From Gammaproteobacteria bacterium (GTDB lineage: Bacteria > Pseudomonadota > Gammaproteobacteria > Steroidobacterales > Steroidobacteraceae), in contig PKRE01000007.1 in NCBI GenBank assembly GCA_017577615.1, forward strand, positions 1 to 64,000: 64,000 nucleotides of DNA, written 5' to 3'. Of this stretch, positions 52,144 through 60,377 are shown piece by piece (position 1 is the first letter of the stretch; each line of letters begins with the position of its first letter). The notes beneath the pieces are model-generated. The model was not told the DNA's origin, did not search any database, and saw nothing but the letters and a program-made list of their open reading frames with translations. Made by a program: the position numbers and the translations under genes.

Positions 52144-53673
52144 TTACAGCTTGATGATCTTCTCTCCCAGCAGCTTGCCGAAGGCGAGCGCAGGTGTCAC
52201 GCTCGCACCGTTCGTGTGAGCTCTGCCGCCCGGCGCTGCGCCCAAGACTTCGCCTGCCGCGTAGAGGTTCGGAATGACCTGTCCGTCCTCTCTGATGAGC
52301 TGCAGGTTCTCGTTCACGGCCAGACCGACATAGGACTTCAACGTCCAGGTCTGAGAACGGATCGCATAGAACGGTGGACGAAGCAGCGGGACCGGACGAT
52401 GCTCGCGTCCGAGGGGATCGCTCTTGCCCTTTTGGACCGCTTCGTTGTACGCGGCCACCGTCTTCTGCAGCGCCGCCGGGTCGATGCCTGCGCGTACGCC
52501 AAGCTCCGTCCACGTCGCACCGCGGTGGAACATCGGATGCTTGTTGAAGGAGTCGAGAAGCTGCTCGCGCGTCCAGCTCGGAATGAGCGGCGGTGCCTCA
52601 TCGAGGATACGCTGATCGAACACGGCCCAGAAACGATAGCCCGGCTGCTTATCCATGGTGCGATCGCGCTCGCTCATGCTCGGGTGATCCTCGCGCACGA
52701 AGCGCTCACCGCGCACGTTCACGAAGATCTCCCAAACCGGACGTACGCGGTGATCGATCATCATGTTTGTGGCGGGCGGTGACGGCCATTGATCGCTTTG
52801 CGCCACCGAACCGTAGTAGCCGCAGTAGTTCTCCGCGCAACGCAGATAACCGCCGGCTGCCAGACCCAGCATGAACCCTGCGCCCTGGCTTGACGGCAAG
52901 GCGACGCGTCGATACAGCGGCACACCGTGCAATGCCTCGAACATGCTCGGGTTGCCGGCGCAACCGCCGGTCGCGATGATCGTGTTGCGGCCGAGCACAT
53001 CCGAGCGCTTCCCCTTGCTGTCCTCGACGACGACACCGTTGATCGCGCCTTTCGCATCTTTGATGAGGTCCACGGCGCTGGCATCGGTCATCAGGGTAAT
53101 GTGACCGGACTGCACGTACTTGTCGAACTCCGGCTTGAGCACCGCAAGGATCGAACGGCCTTGCTGCGCGCCCCATATGTAGCGCGGTACCGAGTAGTAG
53201 TCGTACAGCGTGCCGACAGAGGGCTGATCGTCCGGAATCGTGAAGCCCAGCTCCGCAAGCCAATTCACCATGCTGCCCGCATGCTCGGCCCACAACCGCG
53301 CCATCTCCGGCACGGCAGTCCCGGCGCTGATGCGCATGATGTCTTCGTAGTGCTGCTGCGGCGAATCCTGAATGCCCTTTCTCTTCTGGAAGACGGTGCC
53401 GGCAGCACCCATCATGCCGCCGGAGATCACCAGCGTGCCGCCAACGTTCTGGGTCTTCTCGATCACGACGACTCTGGCACCGCGCTTGGCAGCGAAGATC
53501 GCCGCGACCATGCCTGCCGTCCCACCACCGATGATCACGAGCGGGCTAGCATTCTGTGCGAAAGCCTTGCGTACGGACCACGGAAGGCTCGACAACGCGG
53601 TCACCGCTGCAGCACCTTTCAGCAGCGAACGCCTGGTAAATGTCGGATGATCGTGGTCAGCGTGATTCGGCAT
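52144..53673 (-). CDS. Tat-exported FAD-binding oxidoreductase (fumarate reductase/ketosteroid dehydrogenase-like)
   Basis: 509 residues. The N-terminus carries a twin-arginine signal (TFTRRSLLKGAAAVTALS, Arg14-Arg15). The FAD_binding_2 fold follows: GGGTAGMVAA (49-58), VVVIEKTQNVGGTLVISGG, the central IIATGGCAGN and the C-terminal GLAVNENLQLIRED...IPNLYAAGEVLG...GASVTPALAFGKLLGEKI. The family includes flavocytochrome c fumarate reductases and 3-ketosteroid dehydrogenases, which add or remove hydrogens across a C-C bond next to a carbonyl. ATG 53673 is chosen with GAGG ahead, though ATG 53688 is also in frame. Electrons probably go to the neighbouring cytochrome c. Confidence 0.86.
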   Translation of the reverse strand: MPNHADHDHPTFTRRSLLKGAAAVTALSSLPWSVRKAFAQNASPLVIIGGGTAGMVAAIFAAKRGARVVVIEKTQNVGGTLVISGGMMGAAGTVFQKRKGIQDSPQQHYEDIMRISAGTAVPEMARLWAEHAGSMVNWLAELGFTIPDDQPSVGTLYDYYSVPRYIWGAQQGRSILAVLKPEFDKYVQSGHITLMTDASAVDLIKDAKGAINGVVVEDSKGKRSDVLGRNTIIATGGCAGNPSMFEALHGVPLYRRVALPSSQGAGFMLGLAAGGYLRCAENYCGYYGSVAQSDQWPSPPATNMMIDHRVRPVWEIFVNVRGERFVREDHPSMSERDRTMDKQPGYRFWAVFDQRILDEAPPLIPSWTREQLLDSFNKHPMFHRGATWTELGVRAGIDPAALQKTVAAYNEAVQKGKSDPLGREHRPVPLLRPPFYAIRSQTWTLKSYVGLAVNENLQLIREDGQVIPNLYAAGEVLGAAPGGRAHTNGASVTPALAFGKLLGEKIIKL

Positions 53674-53788
53674 CGTGATCGCCCTCATGCAGTTCGAACT
53701 ATGGCTATGATTGTCTATGTTGATTGCCGCAGCGTATTGCTACCGCGGGCAGATGAAGATTCTCCTCGAGGCGTGCGCGTGCACCAGC

Positions 53789-54919
53789 TCAATCGAATCG
53801 GATCACGATCTTGCCCATGTGCTGCCCCTTCTCGAGATACGCATATGCGGCACGCGCATCTTCGAAGCTGAAGACCTTGTCGATCAGCGGACGCAATCCG
53901 CTGACTTCTACCGCACGGTGAAGCCGCTCGAGTGTACGCCGCGTCCCGCTGGTCAGACCCTTGATCACCAAGTTTTTCGCGATCACGGGACCGAAATTCG
54001 GCGGCGTGGTCGCTCCGCCGCCGAGTGATCCGACGAAACCGATACGCGCGTTCGGCGCACATGCCTTGAATGTCTGGTCCAGTGTGCTTGCTCCGACGGT
54101 TTCGACGACGACGTCCGCGCCGCGACCGCCCGTGGCTTCAAGGATCTTCTCGCCCCAATTTGGATGGGTGCGATAGTTGACTGTGATGTCCGCCCCAAGC
54201 TCCCGCGCTTTCGCAAGCTTCTCGTCACTCGAAGAGGTGATCGCCACACGCGCGCCGGCGAGCTTCGCGAGCTGCAGCGTCATGATCGAGAGCCCACCGG
54301 TCCCGAGCGTCAATACGACCTCACCGGGCTTGACGGCAGCGAAGCCGTGGAGGATCGACCACGCCGTGACGCCGACCGCGCTTAGCGCCGCCGCATCTTC
54401 ATATCCGAGACGATCGGGCAGCTTCACGAGCGCTGCTTCGGGCAGCAGTGCCTTCTCCGTCAACCATCCATCGTGCCCGCTGCCAAGATCCGCAGCGAAC
54501 ACGCTCGGATCGAAGTCGCCGTCGGCCCAGGATGTGAATGGCACTGCGGTCACACGGTCGCCCACTTTGACGCGCGTGACACCATCGCCGACGGCCACCA
54601 CATCACCGGCACCGTCGGCGAGCGGAATACGCTCGGGCGGTTTCGCGCCGAGATAGCGACCATAGAGAATGCTGAGATCGCGGTGATTGAGCGCCGCCGC
54701 GCGCACCTTCACGACCACCTGACCCGGCCCTGGAATCGGCTCCGGGCGTCGTGTAAGGGTGAGCGAGTCGAGCCCCTTCTGGTCTCCGATTTGGTAAGCG
54801 CGAATCTCACCGCGGGACGCTCGCGGCAACCGAGTCGAAGCGGCCATGCTCACCATAGGCAAACCGGCCACTCCGGCCGACACAGCCTTGATCGCATCCC
54901 GCCTGGTTACTTTGCTCAT
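53789..54919 (-). CDS. MDR-superfamily oxidoreductase with a Tat-type signal
   Basis: 376 residues. VTRRDAIKAVSAGVAGLPMVSMA at the N-terminus looks like a twin-arginine signal (Arg6-Arg7), about 40 residues longer than the paralogue at 49663-50673. The rest is a complete MDR enzyme: VVVKVRAAALNHRDLSILYGRYLG, PLADGAGDVVAVG, EVVLTLGTGGLSIMTLQLAKLAGARVAITSSS. NAD(P) is not expected free in the periplasm, so export would be odd. The cofactor may be bound before Tat transport, or the signal may be vestigial. Operator copy 7 lies 295 bases upstream. Confidence 0.8.
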   Translation of the reverse strand: MSKVTRRDAIKAVSAGVAGLPMVSMAASTRLPRASRGEIRAYQIGDQKGLDSLTLTRRPEPIPGPGQVVVKVRAAALNHRDLSILYGRYLGAKPPERIPLADGAGDVVAVGDGVTRVKVGDRVTAVPFTSWADGDFDPSVFAADLGSGHDGWLTEKALLPEAALVKLPDRLGYEDAAALSAVGVTAWSILHGFAAVKPGEVVLTLGTGGLSIMTLQLAKLAGARVAITSSSDEKLAKARELGADITVNYRTHPNWGEKILEATGGRGADVVVETVGASTLDQTFKACAPNARIGFVGSLGGGATTPPNFGPVIAKNLVIKGLTSGTRRTLERLHRAVEVSGLRPLIDKVFSFEDARAAYAYLEKGQHMGKIVIRFD

Positions 54920-55761
54920 CGGTGAGGCGTCGTTAGCAGTGGTTCACCGTGCGCAGAAGCACACCGCAAGGCGCTCCCAGAGGAGCACGCAGATTGGCAG
55001 TGCAAGCTCGCAGCACGCCCTCTATCGTCGGCAGCGAACGAGAATGAATCGACACCCGGAATACCCGTCCAGTCTCATTGACGTATGCAGGGACGCAGGT
55101 GTCGCCCCTCCGCACACCGTGGCACCGTTCCGCGCCGACACTGCGCATCGGCGTGCCCGCGGACGGGACCATGACGTCCGCTCACCGCGAAAGCGACCAG
55201 AACATACTTCGATATCTAGGTTATCTTGGCTCTTATAGTTGCGCCCGCTGCCGCCTGTCAAGGAGCGGCTTCCGGACCGTGCTCGTCGCTCCGGAGTGCC
55301 GGACCCTGCCAGGGCGTCCGGGAATCTCAATTGACACGGTCAGCAGTAGTGCACTTCGATAACGTCGATCACTATGTCTTGACGCTTCAATATCGAGCAA
55401 GCTAGCCTGATTGCTCAATGCGTCGCCTTTCAGTGCGCGACGACACATTCAATGGGGGGCACGATGGACCAACGCAGACTCACCCTGCCCAGGGAGCATG
55501 GGCGATTCCGATGAGCCTTGCGCTGTCAATGCTTGGGTGGGCGTGCGTTTCCGAGTCATTACACCGCTACGTCTCTTCTCTGCGAAGCTCGTCGAGCATC
55601 GACTGGCGCGACAGCGCCGTACATGTGAGCACCGGCTGCACAGAATCGCGAGTCCCTCCGCTGATGGAGCGCCCCTGCCAACCCCATACGTCGACGTCGT
55701 AGGAAACGTCGAAGCCAGCAAAAAGCATTCGTGATTCCAACAACACCACCAGGAGGAGTGC
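54920..55761. other. 842-bp region without a credible gene
   Basis: It contains operator copy 7 at 55214-55229. A minus-strand stretch near 55680-55740 reads AGFDVSYDVDVWGWQGRSI, which recalls the AGFDASWELDLWGRVRRSI signature of NodT-type outer-membrane factors, but nothing coherent surrounds it. Otherwise there are only short overlapping frames on both strands. A strong ribosome site, AGGAGG, precedes the hydrolase ATG at 55762. Confidence 0.5.
55214..55229. promoter_or_regulatory. Island operator copy 7 (ATCTAGGTTATCTTGG)
   Basis: Weaker against the consensus (9 of 16) but shares CTAGGTTATMTTGG with copy 6. It lies upstream of the Tat-MDR gene. Confidence 0.4.
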
Positions 55762-56718
55762 ATGTTTCGCATCACGTCCCTACTAGCGATCGTCGCCATG
55801 TTATCGGCGCACGTGGCGGCCTTCGCTGCAGACAAAGCCATCATAAAGCGTGGCTATGTCGACAGCCCGTATGGGCAAGTGCACTACATGAAGGCCACCC
55901 CGCCAAAGGGTAGCAAGCAGAAGACACCGCACCTGATCTTGTTCCATCAGTCGCCGAATTCGTCGGTCGAATACACCAAGCTCGTCGAGGAGCTCGGCAA
56001 GGATCGTGTCGTGCTCGCGCTCGACACGCCCGGTCACGGAGGCTCGGATGGGCCCAAAGAGATTCCCACCATCGAGGACTATGCCGCAGCGCTGAAAGTG
56101 GCGCTCAAGAACCTCGGCTACGGCCCGAAGCGCCCGTTCGACGCCTTCGGCTTTCATACGGGCTCGCGTATCGTCGCCGAGCTTGCGGTCACCGAGCCGA
56201 AAATGATTCGCCGCGTGATGATGGGGCTTTCCGGCGCATCGGTGCTGCCACCGGAAGAGATGGCCAAGTTCCTCAACAGCCTCTATCACCCGACCTCGTC
56301 TGAAGATGCGTTCAGAGTGTTCATCGAGCAGTTGCCCGGACGGGTCAAGCTGCGCGATCAGTGGAATATCGACGATGAGTTCTGGGGCAGGATGGTGGTC
56401 GAACGTCTGCGTCACCTGACCCGCTACGAGTACGGTCACGCGGCGGCCTTCGAGTATGGTCAGCGCTTCGATGCCCGCCTGGCTCAGATCACACAGCCCG
56501 TATCGCTCATCGTGATCGATGACGGCACGAAGGGCTCAGCGATGGGCGCGGGCACGTTCAAGTACTCGCCGCGTGAAATGAGCGAGAAAGTCGTCGGTAT
56601 GCTCACCTCGTCAAAGCACGCCAAGGTGCTGCCGGAGGACTTCACGCTCGCCGATCTCTATAGCGATGCCTCCGCCCTTGCAGAGGCGTTTAGACGCTTC
56701 CAGGACGAGCAGCTCTAA
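55762..56718 (+). CDS. Exported alpha/beta-hydrolase-fold protein with histidine at the nucleophile position
   Basis: 318 residues with a signal peptide (ITSLLAIVAMLSAHVAAFA). The hydrolase fold is clear: HLILFHQSPNSS (oxyanion region), VLALDTPGHGGSD and a nucleophile-elbow-like GFHTG at 130-134, where the usual Ser of GxSxG is His132. A late catalytic His is not obvious. It could be a non-hydrolytic member (lyase, C-C bond or cofactor-free dioxygenase type) or use another residue. AGGAGG lies seven bases before ATG 55762. Confidence 0.82.
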   Translation: MFRITSLLAIVAMLSAHVAAFAADKAIIKRGYVDSPYGQVHYMKATPPKGSKQKTPHLILFHQSPNSSVEYTKLVEELGKDRVVLALDTPGHGGSDGPKEIPTIEDYAAALKVALKNLGYGPKRPFDAFGFHTGSRIVAELAVTEPKMIRRVMMGLSGASVLPPEEMAKFLNSLYHPTSSEDAFRVFIEQLPGRVKLRDQWNIDDEFWGRMVVERLRHLTRYEYGHAAAFEYGQRFDARLAQITQPVSLIVIDDGTKGSAMGAGTFKYSPREMSEKVVGMLTSSKHAKVLPEDFTLADLYSDASALAEAFRRFQDEQL

Positions 56719-56751
56719 GCACACACGCTGCGCGTGTGCCCCCTCCCCAAC

Positions 56752-56774
56752 CCTCCCCCGCTTCGCGGGGGAGG
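56752..56774 (+). terminator. GC-rich hairpin after the hydrolase gene
   Basis: CCTCCCCCG pairs with CGGGGGAGG around CTTCG, 33 bases after the stop. The CTTCG loop is very stable, and a short AATCTTCGTT follows. It may also be a member of a dispersed repeat (CCTCCCCCGCTTCGCGGGGGAGG is a common intergenic palindrome in proteobacteria). Confidence 0.5.
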
Positions 56775-57053
56775 AATCTTCGTTGATTCGGCATGGTGTG
56801 CACTTCCCCGAGCGGGCGGAGGCTCGCTCTTCATTATCGGGATGGCGTGCCTTCCCCGCCTGCCGCGTGGTGGGAACTGTTGCTTGGACAATAGCCTGCC
56901 GCTCTGCGACCTTTCTCCGTGTCGTGAGCGAGGGATCGGGTTAGTCAGGCTAGGGGAATAGGAAATGGGGAATAGGGACGAGGCACAGCAGCCCACGTCC
57001 CAAGCACGCCACTAACCTCCCGCGGCCCAGCGCCCGCGCGCGAAGCACGCAGC
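56775..57053. other. Remainder of the spacer after the hydrolase gene
   Basis: The spacer 56719-57053 (335 bases) has no credible gene. Besides the hairpin it holds a GGGAATAG-type run at 56953-56979. Confidence 0.5.
56953..56979 (+). repeat. GGGGAATAGGAAATGGGGAATAGGG run
   Basis: A member of the dispersed GGGAATA-type repeat family, here between converging genes. Confidence 0.6.
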
Positions 57054-57941
57054 TCACTCCTCCACGAGCTCGATCAGCTCTCCAGCAGCGCCGCGAATCA
57101 CTGCGACGCGGCGGCCAGCGTAGGGCTTCTCCGTGATCTTTCGCGCAGGCGTCAATGTCGGCACCTTCAAGTCATCGAGCGACGGCACCACCACGGAAAC
57201 GATGGAGATCGCGCTGGGGATCTCTCCAGGACGCACTTCGCGCTCGGTTGCCGTCGGCGGATAACGATCGATCTCGATCGAGAACCTGTCCGACAGGCGC
57301 GCAAGAGAAATCGGATGCGTCGTCTCGACGTCCAGCCCATGCGCTTTGTTGAGCACCGTGATGCGCGCCATCACGGGGTCGCTCGTTTCGACACCGAACA
57401 GATCCTTGTAGAAGTTGCGTACCGCCTGTTGATCAGGCCCGCCGACGATCATGATGAATGGACGATCGACCGGCGTCTTGGCGGGACCGCCGCGAAAGTC
57501 TGGCGGCACGCGCGTCAGATACAGCACCTCGTTCGCAGGCCCAACGGCTTGCATCGCACGAATCGGCGAATTGGGCCCCAACGGGCGCGGCGGCCCAACG
57601 ACCTTGAACGGCGACCCGGGTCGCTCGAACTTTGCTGCGAGACCATCCGGATCCTGCACGAGAATCTCAATGGCGTTCCACCCATAGGTCTTCATCGGCA
57701 CATAGCCGTCCAGCGCATCGACCTGAACGAAGCGCAGATAGACAGGCTCTTTGCTCTTTGGTTGCATGAGCACGAACGCGCGGCCGGCCATCTTCGGTGC
57801 GTTCCAGGCTTCCGCCAGCTCTTGCGAAACATGCCCTCGGCTCTCAACGGTGTAGTCGAGCCATTCCGAATAGGCACGCTGCATGGCTTCGATATCGGGC
57901 GCGCCGACGGTCACGATGAGAATGAGGCTCAATAAGCTCAT
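57054..57941 (-). CDS. VOC-superfamily protein, paralogue without a Tat signal
   Basis: 295 residues with two VOC modules. The start MSLLSLILIVTVGAPDIEAMQRAY leads directly into the first beta strand. The hydrophobic start could mimic a signal, but the alignment with 33414-34355 places it in the fold. Shared blocks are YGWNAIEILVQDPDGLAAKFERPGSPFKV, AMQAVGPANEVLYLTRV and AVIRGAAGELIELVEE. ATG 57941 follows GAGG. It lies 116 bases after bicupin B and is probably co-transcribed with it. Confidence 0.75.
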   Translation of the reverse strand: MSLLSLILIVTVGAPDIEAMQRAYSEWLDYTVESRGHVSQELAEAWNAPKMAGRAFVLMQPKSKEPVYLRFVQVDALDGYVPMKTYGWNAIEILVQDPDGLAAKFERPGSPFKVVGPPRPLGPNSPIRAMQAVGPANEVLYLTRVPPDFRGGPAKTPVDRPFIMIVGGPDQQAVRNFYKDLFGVETSDPVMARITVLNKAHGLDVETTHPISLARLSDRFSIEIDRYPPTATEREVRPGEIPSAISIVSVVVPSLDDLKVPTLTPARKITEKPYAGRRVAVIRGAAGELIELVEE

Positions 57942-58057
57942 GGATGGATGCCTCGTGGATGGTACCGCTACTGCGACGCCATCAAGCTCAGGGAGTGCGA
58001 TGGCAGAACGAACGTGCCGCACGTAGGCATGCGGCACGTTCGTGGCAGTCGTTGTGT

Positions 58058-59098
58058 TTATTTGTTGACGTAGATCGGATCTTCGATGTCCGTCGGCTCC
58101 TTCGTCCACGCCGTTCCCTTGGCGTAGGTCACCTCGAGCCATACGGCACCGTATTCGGTCGCCACGCCCGGCGCGACACCGACAATGGCCATCGGCGGCC
58201 GCTCGAAGAAGAAGTGCTTGTCCAGCTGCAACGTTTCGGCCGGCTTCTTCTCGTTGGCGTATGCCTGCAGCTTCAGATCGCCATTGATGACGAAATTGAA
58301 CTGGTGCGCCTGCTTGTAATAGTGCGGCAGCAGCATCTCAGGCGTTTGTGCACCGGCCTCTAGGAACCACATGCGGGCACGGAAGCCATGCGCCGGATCG
58401 TCGATGAGGTACTTCGCATTCAGTCCCGGCACGCCCTCGACCGGTTGCCACGGCATCTTGTCGATGGTGTCGATGATGCGCGGCGTGGACCAGTGCTTGA
58501 CCTGCTTGTAGTTGTGGTCGAAGCCGTAGTGCTTCACCAGCGACGGATCCTTCTCCACGGCCGGATCGACCGCGAACGTCTCACCCCAGACGCCGCTCTC
58601 CTCCATGATGAGGATGACTGCACCGATCTGCGACATCATGTGCGGCATGCGGCCGCGCTCGCCGCCATGCAAGCTGTAAGGTGGCCGTGAGAGGAAATAA
58701 CCTTCACGGAAACGCTGCACCGGGCCTGAGACGTTCAGCGGATTGGTTGACTCATTGTTCGTGAAGTCGCCTTGGATGTTGTAGGCCCATTCGTGGAACG
58801 TGTGATAGTGCACATACGCACCCTGGGCGCCGGGCGGAACGTAGAGAATCCGCAACGTGCCATTACCATTGGGGCCGCGCCAAAGGGTCCGCGTGCCCCA
58901 GTTCGTGCTGCCGTACTGCCCGCGCTCGAGCGGCATGCGCTCGACATCGAGCACGCGCACCGACGTGAACGGAGCAGTTGCAGTTGAACGCTGCTCGTAG
59001 GGCGGCGTCTCGGCCGCAGACACAGCCATCGCGCACACGGCACTCAACGCTGCGATGACGCCGCGCGCGCTTCTCAACGACAAAACCCTGGACGTCAT
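58058..59098 (-). CDS. Exported bicupin-like protein B
   Basis: 346 residues with a signal peptide (GVIAALSAVCAMAVSAAE). The first cupin motif is YVHYHTFHEWAYNIQGD with RPPYSLHGGERG downstream. The second half has HYYKQAHQFNFVINGDLKLQAY and AVWLEVTYAKG. It is a paralogue of bicupin A at 44981-46093. The histidine/glutamate sets of both halves look able to bind metal. ATG 59098 is chosen over GTG 59107 because of a GAGGGGG site. Operator copy 8 is 38 bases upstream. Confidence 0.75.
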   Translation of the reverse strand: MTSRVLSLRSARGVIAALSAVCAMAVSAAETPPYEQRSTATAPFTSVRVLDVERMPLERGQYGSTNWGTRTLWRGPNGNGTLRILYVPPGAQGAYVHYHTFHEWAYNIQGDFTNNESTNPLNVSGPVQRFREGYFLSRPPYSLHGGERGRMPHMMSQIGAVILIMEESGVWGETFAVDPAVEKDPSLVKHYGFDHNYKQVKHWSTPRIIDTIDKMPWQPVEGVPGLNAKYLIDDPAHGFRARMWFLEAGAQTPEMLLPHYYKQAHQFNFVINGDLKLQAYANEKKPAETLQLDKHFFFERPPMAIVGVAPGVATEYGAVWLEVTYAKGTAWTKEPTDIEDPIYVNK

Positions 59099-59135
59099 GG
59101 CCGACACCCCCTCTTGGTTGCCCGTAGACGTAGTT

Positions 59136-59152
59136 AGTTAGGTATACTTCGT
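59136..59152. promoter_or_regulatory. Island operator copy 8 (AGTTAGGTATACTTCGT)
   Basis: A variant with one extra central base, within a larger TAGTTAGTTAGGTATAC context. It lies 38 bases before bicupin B, near the expected promoter. Confidence 0.45.
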
Positions 59153-59324
59153 AGGAGAATTGCTCGCGGTGCGCGGGCTGTCAAGAGCAAGAGGCAGCAG
59201 ACCGCGCAGCGGACTTCCGTGCGCGGTCGCGCGTAAGGTGTGCGGTCGCGACTATGATCGTGCGCGAGCGCATCAGGCCGCGCACGATGGAAACGTTGAG
59301 GAAGATGCTGTGGTGGTGGCGAGC

Positions 59325-60239
59325 TTAGGTATCGCCCCGGCTGGTGCGAGCAGCCGCGGCGATCGACTTCGCCGTCTCGATGAAGTTCAGCACCGCCACG
59401 GCGGACTCGCCGGTGCGATGAGCGATGCCTAGGTCGGCGCGGATCGGTGCACCCTGCAGCGCCAGGTAGCGAACGGCCTGCGGTTGCAGGCCGATCATGC
59501 TGCGCGGAACCACCGAGATGCCGAGAGATGCAGCGACCAGGTTGATCGTCGAGGAGAGCTGCGGTGCGTGCTGACCGACGCGAGGCGTGAACCCGGCTGC
59601 CTGGCACGCCTCCATCACGGCATCGGCAAGACCGGGCCGCACGGCGCGCGGGTAAAGAATGAACGTTTCGTTCTCGAGCGCACGCAGCTCCACTTGCGTT
59701 TGTGCCGCCAAAGGATGATTTGCCGGCACGGCGACGACCATCTCTTCGCTTTCGAGCAAGTGCAGCGTCAGGCCGTCGCCCGCGCTCAAAGGCGGACGGA
59801 CGAACGCCGCATCGATGCAGCCCTCGCTCAAGGCGATCGAGAGGTCCGTCGACTTGCGTTCCTCCAAGGCGAGCTCGACTTCGGGATAAGCGGAGCGAAA
59901 AGATTGGAACGTGCCCATCACGAGCGGATTGAAAGACGCGGATTCCGTGAAGCCGACGCGCACTTCCCCTGTCATCCCGCGTGCGGCGCGCTGTGCAAGC
60001 AGAACGGCTCGGCGGATGTCACCCAGGATGCGGCTGACCTCTGTCGCGAACAGCCGACCCGCTTCAGTGAGCTCGACTCGATAGCCGGAGCGGTCGAACA
60101 AGGTAACGCCGAGCTCTCGCTCGAGAGCCTTGATCTGCTGCGTCAGAGGCGGCTGCGCGATGTGCAGCCGTTTGGCCGCCCGGGTGAAGTTCCGTTCCTC
60201 CGCGACGGCGAGGAAATACCGGAGATGGCGCAGTTCCAT
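59325..60239 (-). CDS. LysR-type transcriptional regulator
   Basis: 304 residues. The N-terminal winged HTH (MELRHLRYFLAVAEERNFTRAAKRLHIAQPPLTQQIKALERELGVTLFDR) is textbook. The effector domain resembles the BenM/CatM/CbnR group (GEVRVGFTESASFNPLVMGTFQSFRSAYPEVELALEE), which senses small acids. It is divergent from prpC and probably controls it, replacing the PrpR found with prp genes in enterics. The ligand may be methylcitrate or another acid. Confidence 0.9.
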   Translation of the reverse strand: MELRHLRYFLAVAEERNFTRAAKRLHIAQPPLTQQIKALERELGVTLFDRSGYRVELTEAGRLFATEVSRILGDIRRAVLLAQRAARGMTGEVRVGFTESASFNPLVMGTFQSFRSAYPEVELALEERKSTDLSIALSEGCIDAAFVRPPLSAGDGLTLHLLESEEMVVAVPANHPLAAQTQVELRALENETFILYPRAVRPGLADAVMEACQAAGFTPRVGQHAPQLSSTINLVAASLGISVVPRSMIGLQPQAVRYLALQGAPIRADLGIAHRTGESAVAVLNFIETAKSIAAAARTSRGDT

Positions 60240-60330
60240 ATCGATACTTATTTCATATGGAGATCCAACGTGGAATGTATTTTCATTTGAGACGACGCGC
60301 CACTTAATCTTTTTGGTCCTTCCCGCGGGA

Positions 60331-60372
60331 CACCGCGTATCACCGAGAGGTCACCGCGTATCACCGAGAGGT
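60331..60372 (+). repeat. Exact 21-bp tandem duplication in the prpC leader
   Basis: CACCGCGTATCACCGAGAGGT occurs at 60331-60351 and again at 60352-60372, so the ribosome site GAGAGG exists twice directly before prpC. It looks like a recent slippage event and could alter translation. Confidence 0.9.
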
Positions 60373-60377
60373 CGATG

